From Pholiota molesta (Eukaryota > Basidiomycota > Agaricomycetes > Agaricales > Strophariaceae): a stretch of 64,000 nucleotides of DNA. The stretch lies in the NCBI GenBank assembly GCA_014925825.1, contig JACGCK010000011.1:434001-498000 (forward strand). The letters are read 5' to 3'. The number at the start of each line of letters is the position of its first letter. The stretch's first letter is position 1. The position numbers were made by a program, and so were the translations under genes. Below are positions 10,291 through 22,413 of this stretch, piece after piece. Below the pieces are notes generated by a model. It saw nothing but the letters and a program-made list of their open reading frames with translations, did no database searches and was not told the origin of the DNA.

Positions 10291-13200
10291 TCACCTCCGC
10301 ATCGCAGACAACAGCTTCGCCAGCGCGTTGATCTGCGTCTTGTTCACCTTCTTCCCACCCTCTCCGTCGTCCTTCAATCCCGACAGGTCCGTCGTGCTCG
10401 TCGCAGCGTCGCGGCGCAGGTGCACCGACGGCCCCGCCGCGGACCCCTTCTGCGCGTTCGGCGCATACAGATGCGGCCCGGCAGCGGCGCCGTGCGCCTG
10501 CTGGTGTGGCTGCTGCGCATGGACGCCGTTGGGGCCGGTGCCGACGCCCGCGTGCTGCACGGAGGGGCGCTCCGTGATGGTGTCGAGCTTGAGGTCCTTG
10601 GGCGGCTTGCGCGTGCGCTGCTTGCGGACGGGCGGCGAGCCGAAGATGTCGCCGACGGGGTTCGGGTGTTGCCCACGCGGAAGCTGGTCCAGCTCCCAAG
10701 GAACACCATCCATGACTGGAAAACAAAAAGATCAGTAAACGCCTTGAAGATCACGGAAATGGGCACGGACTCTTGATGTTCTTCGGGATGTTGCCCTGCG
10801 CATAGCCCGTCGAGCCGGAGAACGTCGACGCAGGCTTGACGCTCGTGCGCCAGCTCGCGGAGCTCACGCTCGTCGCGGTCGTGCTGACGCTGCGCGCGCT
10901 CGAGTTGCTGTACCGCGTAAACGCCGACGTCGACGTGCCCGCGCTGCTCGACGTGCTCATCGAGCTGCGCCAGTTCGCCGACACTACCGAGCTCGCGGAC
11001 GACGACACTGCCGCCCCACGCCCCGCGCCGCCGCCGTTGCGCCTCTCCTCCGCGCCCGTCGCCCCGCTGCGCGTGCTGTTCGGCGATACCGCGCGGTCCG
11101 AGCGGCTGTAGCTTGTCGCCCAGGGCTCTACCGCAGGCACACCAGGCAGCGGCTGCGGAGGGAGGGGGTGATGCAGCGAGTGGAGCGAGCGCGCGTGCGG
11201 GCCCGCCGCGGACAGCGCGTAGCCAGGCGAGCGGCTCGCGGCTTGGCGCGCAGTGTGGTGGTGCGGGCCGAGCGGCGACGGGTCGCGCACGCCTCGGCGG
11301 CCCCGACTCCAGGTCGAGGCGGCGTCCGAGTCGGCCAAGGGCAAGGAGAACGATGAAGATGAAGCGGAGGCGTTGGGCTGGACAAAGAGATGTGATGACG
11401 CCGTGGCAGGTGCAGGCGCATTGAGCCCCATGAGCAGGCTCGTAACGTTGCTGGCGGTTGACGCCATGGCCTTGGCAGCCGTCGGCGGCGGCACTTCCTC
11501 GACAGGCGAGATACGTCCTGCCGCCGTTGAGGCAGCGGCGCTGGCAGCCAGTGCCGACGCACTGTTCTTGCCAAAGCTGAGCTTCCATTTGGACGGCTTC
11601 TTGGTGACAGGCGCCGGAGATGCTTTCACAGTGAACGTGGACGCGGGTGTGTCGGGATTGACGAAGAGCGCCGAAGGGACAGCATACATGGACACAGGCT
11701 CGAAGGTTTTCCTGACGCGCGCCGGGTTGTTGGAACCAGAACGGTGGGAAGACGACTTGGAGGCCATGCTGATCTCGCGCGCAAGCGACTGGGATGCGTC
11801 TGCCAGGGTAGCAAGTGTATTGTCCTGCGGCGAGGTCGGGCTCGTCGGGATAGCGCCCTTGCCCTTCCTGGCACCGCGCTTCCGGCGCTTGTTGGTGGAC
11901 GTCGACCGCGATGTCATGCCCTCGATCTCCACATCGCCATCCTCTGCCTCCACATCGTCTTCGTTGTCTTGATCGATGACGGTGGACAGTTGCTCGCGCT
12001 CGTAGGCGGGCTCGAGGGAAGGCGCACGTGAAAGCGAGCGCGTGGGGATGGCCGGTGTCCGGGCGGCGGTGGTTGAACCCGACGGGTGCCTGGAAGATGG
12101 TCTATGGGACAGCGGTATGGACAGAGAAATCCGATGACCTTGGGTGGTGGACCCAGAAGACACGGTTCGATGGACACCATGGTTGCCCAAAAGGGTGGGA
12201 AGATTGCGAGACCAAGCACCAAATTCGGCAGCTCCCATGCGCGGCGAATCATCATGGGGGTCTGGGAGAATGCAGAAGACCTGCTTAGCGAGAACGTCCG
12301 CGACGGGGCGGGTCATGCCCATGAAGCGAGTCATGAAAAAGTTGACAGGGTCCTTGAGGTAAACATCGAAAGAGGAGCAGGCGCCTTGGGCGGTGTCGGT
12401 CCAAGGATTATAGTGATACAGCCTTGCATGGAAGGAATCAGTTGGGGATTCCCACGCAGTTACAAAGACTACACACGCACATATTAATGAGCACGATGCC
12501 CAAGGACCAGACATCGGCAGCACGGGGACGATAAGTAGGAGCGACATTATTTCTGCATTCTAGAGGGAGCGTGTTAAGAAAATGTGAGAGAGAGGAGCGG
12601 CAGAAACGCACCATAGCTCATATAAGGAGCACTACCGCAGTCCATGTCTGCGGACTCCAAGTCTGTGGTGGAGAGGCCAAAGTCGGTGAGCTTGACGATG
12701 ACTTTGCGCTCTGAGCGCCCATCGATGGATGTCATGAGGCCGTCTGTGACGATAAAGTTTTCTGGCTTTATATCGCGGTGATAGACGTTCTGTGCGTGAC
12801 AGGCGGCGACGGCGTCGCACATCTGGCTGAACATGGAGGAAATGAGGCGAAGACGGGTGCGGGAAAGCAGACGGGAAGGGTGAAGATTTGAAAGCAAGCT
12901 GGGAGTGGGGGGTGTGTTTGACGGTGAGACTGACGAGTCGGTGGGTTCTGCGAGATCATAATGGTCGCGGGCCTGTTCGAGAAAGTAAAAAAGGTCCTCT
13001 CCGGGGACGTATTCAAGGAGCAATAGCAAAAAGGCAGAAGTTTCAAGAGTGCGATAGAGAGACACGATGTTGGGGTGCAAGCGGAGGGACTGGTGAATGG
13101 TAACCTGCAGAAAATGAGAACAATGGAAAGGGAAGAGAACGTGGGGGCGTACCTCTGACATCTGAACCGCAAGGCCTCCTCGTCTAGATTGGCCTTGGAG

Positions 13201-13696
13201 AGACACTTGACGGCGTACTTTCTGCCGTAGACGACCTCTTTGGGTGGCTCAAAATCCATAGGGGCGATGGACATGTGGCCATCCTCGGAGGGTGCAGGGC
13301 GGGAAAGCACCTCCTGGACGAGGTAGACGACGGCATAGCTGCCTGTGCCGAGCTGCTTGATGACCTCAAACTCGGCTGCGGGCTCGCGGTGGTGGGCGGG
13401 GGCGTTGGAGACGGTGCGGATGCGCTCGCCCTGGAGAAAGAAGCCGTCGCCGACAACGTCGCCTGGGACGAGGACGTCCTCGAGGTGGTGGGAGGCGGTG
13501 GAGGAGGCGAGGGAATGGGCACGGGGGGTCTGGAGGGGAGGGGGCGGGAGGAGATGTAGGGGCTGCGGGGCGGGTCTGGGGGCAGGTTGGTGGCGATGGC
13601 GAGGGGCTCCTTCCTCGAGTCGCGGCGCCAGGACTTGATGGAGGGGCGGTGCGACCTGAGGGCGAGCGGGGGGAGGGGTTGAGGGTACTGCAACAT
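10291..13696 (-). CDS. Ksp1/Ran1-like serine/threonine protein kinase
   Basis: Protein kinase with an N-terminal catalytic domain and a long disordered tail. Visible: PGDVVGDGFFLQGE lead, glycine loop LGTGSYAVVYLV, ATP-binding lysine in RKYAVKCLSKANLD, LLLEYVPGEDLFYFLEQA, catalytic HRDIKPENF, metal-binding DFG in KLTDFGLSTTD, and CGSAPYMSYECRN. After short introns the kinase fold ends near MTRPVADVLAKQVFC. About 550 residues of Ser/Ala/Pro-rich sequence follow, with basic motifs (NKRRKRGARKGKG) and a C-terminal VPWELDQLPRGQHPNPVGDIFG-like segment. The family (yeast Ksp1, fission yeast Ran1/Pat1) links nutrients to growth, filamentation or meiosis. The start is uncertain: a natural-looking N-terminus begins at 13696 but lies in a frame one lost base away from the kinase frame; the kinase frame itself is open up to 13814. 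Confidence 0.8.
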
Positions 13697-13777
13697 TCGC
13701 TCGCTCACGACGCAGACGAGAGGGAGAAGTCTGAGGATGGGCGACGATGCATGCAGGGGGCGACGCCCAGCGAGCAC

Positions 13778-16154
13778 TCAGATGGAGGGAGAGACCAAGA
13801 ACGATTGCAGCCATGTGCTCAATACACTATTCCTATATACGGCATCCGCAGTACATGTGCACCCATCACCCCTTCCCACGCCCAGTGTTCCACGCAGATA
13901 CGCCTTCTGGCGGACAGTTAGCACAGAACACACCACGCACGCACACACAGAACTCACCAGCGCCCCGTCGATGTCCCGCGCGCACCACTCCCCCACCCAC
14001 GCCGCGTACAGCCCCGGTCCACGCCCGCCCCCAGCATCTCCCGGCTCGCCGCCGCCAGCCCGGCCACCAGCGCCGTCCCGGCCGCCCCCGCCGGCACCCA
14101 GCGCGTCGCACGCAGTACCACCGCGCGTCCGTCTGCCGGCAGCGTGCTTCCCAGCACCCCATACAGGTGGTCCAGAAGCTTCGCCCGCAAGCCCTCCGCC
14201 AATGGAAACCCACAGATCACCTCCTTGATCTCCTCGAACAGCTCCACCCGAGGCACCGCTATTAATACGTCTCAGTGTCGCGTCCACATGCACCCTCCCG
14301 TACGCACCTTTGCCCGCGCTTGAGATCACGCTTTCCACGATCGCCCCCTCCAGCACCTGTCGCCGCGCGGCCGCCCCCGCCGCGTCCTCCGCCTCGTACG
14401 CCGCCGCCGCCGCCGCAGCGCCCGCCTCCAGCGCCTCGTCCGCTATCCGCTCCCCCATGATGCGCTGCTCGGGTCCTCCACCCGCTTCTTCTCCTCCTCC
14501 TTATCCGTCCCAGGCACCCGGAGCCCCAGCACGTCCCACCGCCGCCGCAGGCTCTCCACGAACCCGAGCTCCATCTTCACGTACTCTTCCACAGCGCGAT
14601 GCTCTCCCCGTTCAGTCGCAGCCCCCGCTGCAGCAACATCCGCGCCGCCGACGGCGAGTGGTGCTCCAGCTCGTGCGCCGCCGCCAGAATAAACAGCGCC
14701 GGCTTGTTGGGATGCATCTGCAGGGCCCTGTTGTCATGTCATCATATGGCGTTAGCATAATTAGCCTCGCGTCCCATCACCACAAACACAAAAACAGACA
14801 TCTCAAATGAATGGCCCACGCCTGAGCCAAAAGCGAAAAATAGACCAGCCCACCCATGCTGCACAGACGCCCATGCTGCCGTGTCCGCAGCATCACGCAT
14901 GCGTACATGGATATCACGTCGTCCCCTTTCCCCCGGTCGTCACTCCCAGCCGACCACGCGGCCGAGAAGCACGCTCTCCTCCCAACTCCCCTCCCCTCCG
15001 CCGGCCCCAATACATATGCCAATCCCCCCCAAAGTTCCAACAGACGGAGGAAAGGAATACAACGGACGCCTTGACAAAAGCTCGGCCGAAGCACATGCAA
15101 CATGCGCGCAGAAATCAAAATGAAAATGATCCACCCGCCGGCTCCGTGCACGCATGCATGCATCGACCAGTGCGGTGCATACGTGCCACCTACACGTTGC
15201 ACATTACATTCCTCCTTGCAGCCGAGATGAGATACATACCCTAGACGCCGATACCCCTGCCCGAATATCAAATATGATGCTAGCCAAATGTGACGGCCAC
15301 AAGCACGGGCTAGCACGGAGAACGGAATATCGAAAATACGGCACGGCGAGGGCGAGGCAGGACAGAAAAAAGAAGATATGAACTCGACAAAAACGACAAT
15401 CGCACATACCTCGCCGTGATCCTGCCCACGAGCGCGCGCGCGCCCTCCCGTTTGGCGACCTGGATGTACTGCACCCATAGCCCGACGTCCGACTTGAACT
15501 TGTTCACCGCGCGCTCGAAGATGTGGAACTGCCGCCGCACGAGCGCGTAGTCCGAAAGTGTTGCTGGCGCCTTGGGAAGCTCTGTAATGTGCGAGGGATG
15601 GGGGAGGGGTAGGTCAGTGTACGTTTATTTTTAATCCGTGATGCATTTTAAGCAAAACGGTCGAGGTGATAATTACAACGGTGTCGGTGGGGCCTCGTCT
15701 ACGATGTGGATGAGGACAAAGAAAAGGAAACTCACTCATACGCGCGACGCGCTTGCGGCGCAGCTGCTCCAGTCCCATTTCATACGCGGCGTAGCGCAGA
15801 TAGTCCGCCTTCTTTGCGACGCGGCGCACGAGCGCCGTCTCGAACGCGGTGCGCTTCTTCATAATCGCACGCGTCTCTTGCTATAAGCCAGAACCAACGC
15901 ATCACAGCAACGGTGGTGGTGGTGGGATCGAGGAGGTGGGTGTTGGAGAGAGATTATGCAAAGCAGTTGGTGGTGGCACGAGAGGAAGACGATATCAGCG
16001 AAGACGAGCCAGAGACGTAGCAAGGCGGACATGTGAGCCTTCTGGTGAACTAATAAAGCAGGGCGACGGTACGCACCTCGGTAAACAGACCCCTCTCCAC
16101 CAGATCCTTCAGCTCGTCGAGCATCTGCTCCTGCTGGTAATGTACCCTCTCCAT
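13778..16154 (-). CDS. UTP6: U3 snoRNP / small-subunit processome protein Utp6 (frameshifted here)
   Basis: HAT-repeat protein of the UTP-B subcomplex, needed for 18S rRNA maturation in the nucleolus. The start at 16154 gives MERVHYQQEQMLDELKDLVE; spliced exons read KKADYLRYAAYEMGLEQLRR, DYALVRRQFHIFERAVNKFK and VGLWVQYIQVAKREG, the family signature. After a 682-nt intron come MHPNKPALFILAAAHELEHH and ARMLLQRGLRLNGESIALW. From here the sequence changes frame three times: near 14591 (expected EEYVKMELGFVE), near 14480 (before MGERIADEALEAG) and near 14015 (before LYAAWVGEWCARDID). Each is equivalent to one missing base. Because the protein is essential in yeast and the translation resumes at once in the next frame, sequencing error is more likely than decay. 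The exact C-terminus is uncertain. Confidence 0.8.
14728..15409 (-). other. Unusually long (682 nt) intron of UTP6
   Basis: Donor GTATGTG directly after ACGGCGAG, branch-like ATGCTAACG and acceptor ACAACAG before GGCCCTGCAG; the join restores TARALQMHP. Most introns in the window are 45-65 nt, so this is over ten times longer. I looked for C/D or H/ACA snoRNA signatures and found no convincing pair of boxes. Confidence 0.65.
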
Positions 16155-16710
16155 TGTAGCTCACTCGTGTGTTGCGTCGTTAACGATAATGTGATTGTAT
16201 TCTTGCGTTCGTGATCTCTTATATGCCTGCAGAAGAGCTGTGTGCGCGAGTGAATCAAGGCAAGGCAAGCCCGTCGCGGTCGATGAAGTGAAGATTCGTT
16301 AGCGGCGTCGGGCCGCCTGATGCACATTTTTTCTGTGACAGTGACGGCCGGCGTGACGCCGCTGGACGGGCTGGCTGAAATGTGTCTCTGCTGACGAGGC
16401 CAAGTTCAGACCGCCACTTCCTCCCGCCTATTAATATCGCACGCCTCTCGCCCCCGCCGCCGCGCGTCGTCTGCACGCCCAGGTGCGCTTCGGTCACAGC
16501 AAACCATTCGTGCGGAGCTTTGGAGCACAGTGTGGAGGCCGTTTCTTTATTTGCGCCGTTATCAGCGGCCATCGAAGCACGCCCCACGCCCCGGGGGACC
16601 CACGGCTGACCCGCTTTCCAACCAGGTCTCCCCTCCCACACACGACCACTACATCGCATAATACCCGCCAGTGACAGTTATCATCACCGTGTCCCCCACA
16701 CGACAGCAGC
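16155..16710. other. Intergenic, divergent promoter region
   Basis: Spacer between the UTP6 start (minus) and the glutamine-rich gene start (plus). TATTAATA lies near 16429 and CATAATA near 16656 on the plus side. It has no convincing coding sequence. Confidence 0.4.
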
Positions 16711-18791
16711 ATGCCGAAATCGACCAGGAGCAGCTCCGGGGGCCAGCTGCGCTCGCACTCGCGCTCGTCGTCGGGCACCCGGCTCGGCGCCAACCTCCAG
16801 TTCACCGCTACGGCGAAGGACGTCCAGCCCGCCAAACCGCCGCCCGGTGGGAAGAAGGCAGGCGCCGGTGCGCAGCCCCAAACGGGCGTGTACGATGTGC
16901 GTGCTTCTCTCTCTTCTCTTTTCTTTTTCTTTTCTCCCCGTCAAAGCCGCGGTACATACACACATACATTACTTTTCCTACGGCTGATTAGCTTTGAACC
17001 ACGACATTATGTTCGCCGTGGTATTTATATCCGCCCTCCGTACGCAGAGATAGCTCACGCTCACGCATGCCCCTTTTCTCCCAGGCGCACCACGGCGCAA
17101 AGCCGCCCTTCGTGCGCGCCAACAGCAGCCAGCGGGTGCACTCTCGCGAGCAGCTCGCCCGCCGCCTCGCCCCGCTCCAACAGCCCCCGCCCGCCCAGCA
17201 GCAGCAGCAACAGCAGTACGCCAAGGCTAACGGGAAAGGCTTCTCCATCCAGGCCCAGGCGGTGGACGCAGGCGAGGACGACGAGGACGAGTGGGAGAGC
17301 GAGAACGGCGCTGCCACGCCCAACCAGGACGATTCGGGCTCCGACACTGCCTCAGAGAATGGCCCTGACCAGGAGTTCCCTGATCAAGTGGCCCCGCAGC
17401 AGCAATATCCTGAACAGCAGCAGCAGCAGCTCGACCCACGGAGACAGCCGCCCGCCATGACCGCCCAACAAGAGCAGAACATGTTGCAGCAGCGCAAGGA
17501 AGCGGAGATGCAACACCAATTGTACCTGCGCCAGCGCCAACTTGAGGCGCAGCATCGGCAGCAGCAGAAGGCGGACCAGGAGCGTCATCTACTCCAACAA
17601 CAGCAACAGCAGCAGGAACAGTACCAGCAGGAGCTTCGCCTCCAGCAGCAGCGGCAGATCCAAGCACAGCAGCAACAGCAGCAACAGCAGCATCAACAAC
17701 AACAACAACAACAGGGCCGGCAGCTGCAACAACAGGAACAACAGCAGCTTTATCTTCAACAACAGCAACAACAGCAACAACTCTATCAGCAACAGCACCC
17801 GCCGCACATCCAAACAGGGTTTCCTGTCGAAGAATCTGCACTCGCCCGCGTCAATACCGCACGGCCGTCCGATTTCGAGCATGCATTACGATCAGAGCGC
17901 CCCACCCCACGAACGACCGCGCCACCCAAACAACAACAGCAAGAGCCGGCGCAACCCCAAACTCAACCACCCCAGCGACAGCAAACAACCCCACAGCCCC
18001 AGCCATCCGCTGATCAACCATCGATGGACCGGCGGCCCCATACGCCGCGTTCAGATTCCGAGCCCGTTCATCAGACCGCCAGTGCCACTGGCGACACCTC
18101 AGAGGCAGAGGCGCCGCGCCACAGCCCGCGGCCCAAGCACCTCTCGCGCCCGCCCTCGTCGCACTCTATTCGCAGCGACCACGGCTTGCGCCCGCACCCG
18201 CTCTTCCGCGGCCTCACGCAAGGAGTTTCCAACCCCGTCCCCCGCCCAGCGCCCCTTGCACCGCTCACTGTACTCCCTGCGAGCGCCGCGCTGCCCGCCA
18301 TATCCACCTCGCCATCGTCGAGCATCGTCGAGTCCTTGAACGGGCGGCAACATCTCTCGTCGTCGCCGACGACGAGTATCAGGACCGCGTCGGGGTCGCC
18401 TGCGGGGAGCGAGCCGCCATACTCAGCGTATGGCCCTGGGCGGCGCATGTCGATCTCGTCTGCACGCTCGGCGGCGAGCACGCTCCCGCCGCAGTCGGCC
18501 AGCGGGCGCGAGACGGTGTGGACACACGACCGGACGCGGACGCTGTCGACGATGAGCACGGCGAGCTCGTCGGCGGCGCTTTCGTCCCTCGCGAACCTGC
18601 CGTCTGTGACGCGCCCGCCGTCGCCGCAGACGATCGCGTTCTTCCCGCCTGTGAACCCACATTCGAACGTGGAGGCGATCCACCCCCTGCTGCCGGGCCC
18701 GTATCTGCACAATCACCTCACGGTGCTGTCGCGGCGCACACCGATACGGGAGTCGTTTGACCGTGTGATGCGGGCGAAGAATGCGCGCTAG
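16711..18791 (+). CDS. Glutamine-rich protein of unknown function
   Basis: A protein of about 630 residues beginning MPKSTRSSSGGQLRSHSR. One intron (16897-17084) joins TGVYD to AHHGAKPPFVRAN. A short less-repetitive segment follows (SREQLARRLAPLQ, then a D/E-rich EDDEDEWESENGAATPN), then about 200 residues dominated by Gln with runs of up to eight, likely including coiled-coil parts (QRKEAEMQHQLYLRQRQLEA). The C-terminal third is Ser/Pro-rich and ends in a more ordered segment: FFPPVNPHSNVEAIHPLLPG then a basic end with RRTPIRESFDRVMRAKNAR. The acidic motif and the ordered end look conserved and may be functional sites. I recognise no family. Composition suggests a transcription- or RNA-granule-related regulator, which is speculation. 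Confidence 0.75.
17190..17795 (+). repeat. CAG/CAA trinucleotide-rich coding tract
   Basis: Dense interrupted CAG and CAA repeats encoding polyglutamine in the frame of the surrounding gene. CAA interruptions break the pure CAG runs. The same DNA gives spurious poly-Ser/Asn and poly-Leu open frames on either strand. Confidence 0.85.
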
Positions 18792-19339
18792 GAATGGGCT
18801 TTGTTGTTTTCTTTTAATTATTAATGTGCTGCATAGGCGCTCCGGGTGTATTGTCACATTGTGTATATTTCACTCTCCGTCTTACTTTTACTTAACTTGA
18901 CTTTTGGTTTTTTGCGCCTTGGATATTCTAGCTACAGCTCAACACACCTACCACATGCATATGATACTCACTCTTTGGCATTATATTGTCATTGTACTAC
19001 ACCCTTGCTTTCTCGCTCTTATTTATTCATTAACAATTTCCGTTTCTTTCAACGTTGCTCCTCCCGAGCCGAGAGTGTGTACAACATGCTGTGCGATACC
19101 TGCGAGTTTAATTTTTATTGATCTTTGTCTGCGCTGCGGAAATGCAAGGAAACTGCGGGCAGGTTACTTATATGTTAGGCCGCCGAAAATAGACGCGTCG
19201 TGAGTTCCACGCAAGTTCCACGCATACGCCTCCGCGTGACCTGGCACTACGCTGTTCAACGTCACACCCGTTGTTGAGCCATTCTAATTCTCCCTCTTTC
19301 TTTCTTCGTTCACGGCTCACTCACGTTAATCAATTCAAA
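18792..19339. other. Intergenic, tandem genes
   Basis: 3' region of the glutamine-rich gene and promoter of GOT1. It is T-rich near 18810-18910 and pyrimidine-rich just before the GOT1 start (CTCCCTCTTTCTTTCTTC around 19290). Short open frames here do not look like proteins. Confidence 0.4.
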
Positions 19340-20104
19340 ATGTGGCTTTCGGATGCACAGAGTATGTCCTTCAGGCTTCTTTGTTTTCACTAGGCGGGCG
19401 CGCCAGTACTTAACATTGCACTCAGAAATCGGCGTAGCGCTCACGACGTTCGGTGCTCTGTTCATGTTCCTCGGAGTCATCCTCTTCTTCGACGGCGCCC
19501 TCCTCGCACTTGGAAACGTACGTACTGCCTACCTTCCGCCCGACCCGCGCTCGACATTAACTGGGAGGTCCTTTTCGGCGTGTCAATTCCAAACAGATCC
19601 TGTTCGTCTCCGGACTGACGCTCATCATCGGCCCCCAAAAGACGTTCTACTTCTTCGCGCGGAAGCAGAAGATACGTGGTACCGTGTGCTTCCTCGGCGG
19701 CATCCTCCTTGTGTTCTGCAAGTGGCCTTTCGTTGGGATGGTCGTAGAGACTTTCGGATTCCTTAACCTATTTGGGTACGTCGATGTTTTTTTGTGATTC
19801 GCACCTTTACACGTAGGCACTCTGTGCCCGGCCACAAAGCGCCCTTCCCGACTCTGTCTGCTGCTTGGATACTGATTGAGAGTGCCCTTTTCCAGCGACT
19901 TCTTCCCTGTGGTTATCACCTTCCTGCGACAGCTGCCCTTTATTGGCACATTTTTATCGCTCCCATATATCTCAGGTGTGAGTGTTGGACCATCCTTCGG
20001 CCTGGACCTAGGCACATTACCTTATCAATGTTTCTTGTTTCTCACTGTCTGCTCCTCACTAGGCTGTCGACCGAGTTGCCGGTTCACGGACATCTGCAGT
20101 ATAA
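19340..20104 (+). CDS. GOT1: Golgi transport protein Got1
   Basis: Small four-helix membrane protein of the Got1/Sft2 family that helps COPII vesicle and Golgi traffic. Exon 1 is short: MWLSDAQ, ending inside a codon. Spliced on, it reads KIGVALTTFGALFMFLGVIL FFDGALLALGN, then ILFVSGLTLIIGPQKTFYFF, RGTVCFLGGILLVFCKWPF, VVITFLRQLPFIGTFLSLPY and the C-terminal AVDRVAGSRTSAV with stop at 20102-20104. Four introns are inferred and all joins keep the frame. The length (about 140 residues) and four hydrophobic segments match the family closely. It converges with the MFS transporter; the two stop codons are only 81 bp apart. Confidence 0.92.
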
Positions 20105-20185
20105 TATATGCCTCTACATACCCCACAAATAGAAGTTTTTTCACGATCAGGCAGCATCTTTTCCTGAGCGCAAAGTCAACTTCTT

Positions 20186-22413
20186 TCAAGCTACTCTCAC
20201 GATTTCCACCGATTCTTCCTTTTCAATGCTATCTTTATGTTCGTGGTTGGTCGATGCTGCTGCTATGGCCGCTGCAGCCCTAGCCATAGCTTCTTGTTCA
20301 TCAATTTCGTGAACGTTCCGCACGCGGAACCCATCCTTCCGGGCTTGATCCATAACCAAACCGCTGTTATCACCTCAACGTCAAATCAAGCCCAAATTGA
20401 AGGTTCATTGGCTACTCACATTGCATAAAGTGTCATAGCAATATAACCAGAGAATGGGACCAGGTAAGACCTTCGACTGGACACCCTATCTGCGACGGAT
20501 GCTTGGGCGGGTGGGTACCATGCACCACCGCCGACGCCCTGGTATAATTAGCTTCGCGACATGTGCGTGCAGAGGTCCATAGACTTACCATAACAATGAG
20601 GCCTGAGCCTTGTTTCGTGTGTATTCCCAGGTTCTTTGTCGCAAGCGTGAAAATACACTTTCCAGGACATGATGATTATCAGTACATCTTCCGTCTACCA
20701 TGGAGACTTTGATTCGGAGACATACCGGGTAACAGATGGACTCAAAGAAGAACAGGCCAAATAAGCACCCCACGCCTGCTTTTCCGGTTGCGAATGCAAT
20801 GCCCAGCGAAAATGCAGAACAGCTGATGCCATAGATCGATAGTAGCAATGCTGGGTCCACAAAATTCAGGAGCACAACGCCAACGAATCTGCGATGTGAT
20901 AGTTGCCGGTTAGACATTTTTCAGTGAGCCCCATGAAAAATAATCCTACCGTCCAAATGTGAATGTCATTTGACAGAACGAGAAGAGCTGACTAGCTTTC
21001 GATTGACTGATCCCAATCCCTTGCTCGGACATGAAATTGACGGCCAAAGAAGCTACACCGACTTGAGCACCGCTGATAGTAGGCTACCATTGAGCCGACG
21101 CCTCTCCATGACATGAACGAGGAAAAACTTACACATATGCAGTTTGAGCGACGAAGCCGAAGAGACACCTCCATTGTCTCCAGAATGATTCAGTCGGTTT
21201 TTCCACGTCGCCTGTTTCTGCAACTTGCTTCAAAATAAATTCTTCTTCGATTTCTGGTAAGTTGCAAAAGCTATTGTAAGTACTCTGATCAGCACATGTC
21301 ACCTGTAGTCGACAGATTTTTGATAGAACGCACTAAAACATGATGTTTAGAACCACGCCCAGTCCCGCAACGGCCAGATATACCCTATCAATGACAGGTT
21401 TATAAGAAGGTTCTGATCGCCATAAGTTTAAATCGATTACCATTGTACAGTGGCAAGCCCTGTAGCATTTGCTCCCAAAAAGAACCAGCGAGAGGCAATA
21501 AGAGGACCTGCAAAAGATGCGACACCTTGGAACCCTTGACTGAAATTCAACCGTGCAGCAGCATATTTAGGGGACCCGAGAACCGCGATGTATGAATTGG
21601 CAGCCACTTCCAATGTAGCAAGCCCACATCCTATGGATGGATCATCAAGCATCGTGAGTCAATTTCGTGTTATTGCAACTGAGCCATAACTTCTCACCGA
21701 TAACGAATGTGCAACCCACGAAGCCACCGTATTTTCGGTACCTGGCAGATGGCCAAAAAAATACAGCACCTTCATATCAAAATTAATTCTGGACAGAATG
21801 GAGTAGTCAAAGGTCTCTCAGACTTGCCTAAGCTATACAAAGTAAGACCAAGATGGATACCAGCCTTGAAAATAATTTAAAACGCGATCAGATAGGACAT
21901 GTGAGCTTCCACATACTTTATATCCCGTTTCCTCATCTTCGGAATTTCATCAGCACATATCACCTCTGGATGGTCAAAAATGGGCAACGTACGATTATAC
22001 CTGCAACGGGGGACCATACTAGATATGCGCCAAAATACGCAAGCTGGAGCAATGTACTTTGGGTCTTGCTTATCTTAAAAACAACTTGGAAGTGCGCATT
22101 TAGGACGTCGAGAAGCTGTTGTATAAAATTTGTTAGCTTCAATTCCAGGCCAAGCCGTACAAAGTGCACGCACACCGTACGCAAAGCCCCTGAGTATAAC
22201 GATGAGAATTGAATATGATCCACTGAAGTGAATACCCACAAGTAAAAAATAGCGATGTAACTAAGGCGAAGGCAAATATCCATCTACCTCTGCTTAACTG
22301 TGACGCTAAGGTTATCGGACACAAGGCCACTAGGTTAGAACCAAGGACACGCAGAGTGGAGGTGTCCCCTCACCTGTAAGAGGAGGAGCAATAGCAGCCA
22401 CAGGCCCTGCCAT
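20186..22413 (-). CDS. FHS-type (fucose permease-like) MFS sugar transporter
   Basis: Major facilitator of the fucose-galactose-H+ symporter group, probably a plasma-membrane sugar porter. It starts at 22413 (MAGPVAAIAPPLT) and after a short intron reads GRWIFAFALVTSLFFTCGYS. Later exons show FGAYLVWSPVAGIIVR, the signature segment GCGLATLEVAANSYIAVLGS, AARLNFSQGFQGVASFAGPL, GVVLLNFVDPALLLSIYGIS and GAWYPPAQASVADR. The C-terminal cytoplasmic tail is Ala/Glu-rich (QEAMARAAAAIAAA) and ends at 20186. Ten or more short introns interrupt it. Substrate cannot be fixed from sequence. No frameshift was noticed. Confidence 0.85.

Noticed and set aside
13696..13814. Kinase start at 13814 with no frameshift
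   Set aside because: Open, but it would overlap the UTP6 end and lacks the Ser/Pro-rich lead seen from 13696; kept only as an alternative.
14728..15409. C-box-like ATGATGA near the 3' end of the long UTP6 intron as a snoRNA
   Set aside because: It lies only about 15 bases before the acceptor, leaving no room for a guide and D box.
17227..18712. Open frames with poly-Ser/Asn, poly-Val or poly-Leu in the glutamine-rich gene
   Set aside because: Direct result of reading CAG/CAA repeats in other frames; only the poly-Gln frame joins properly to the upstream exon and the ordered C-terminus.
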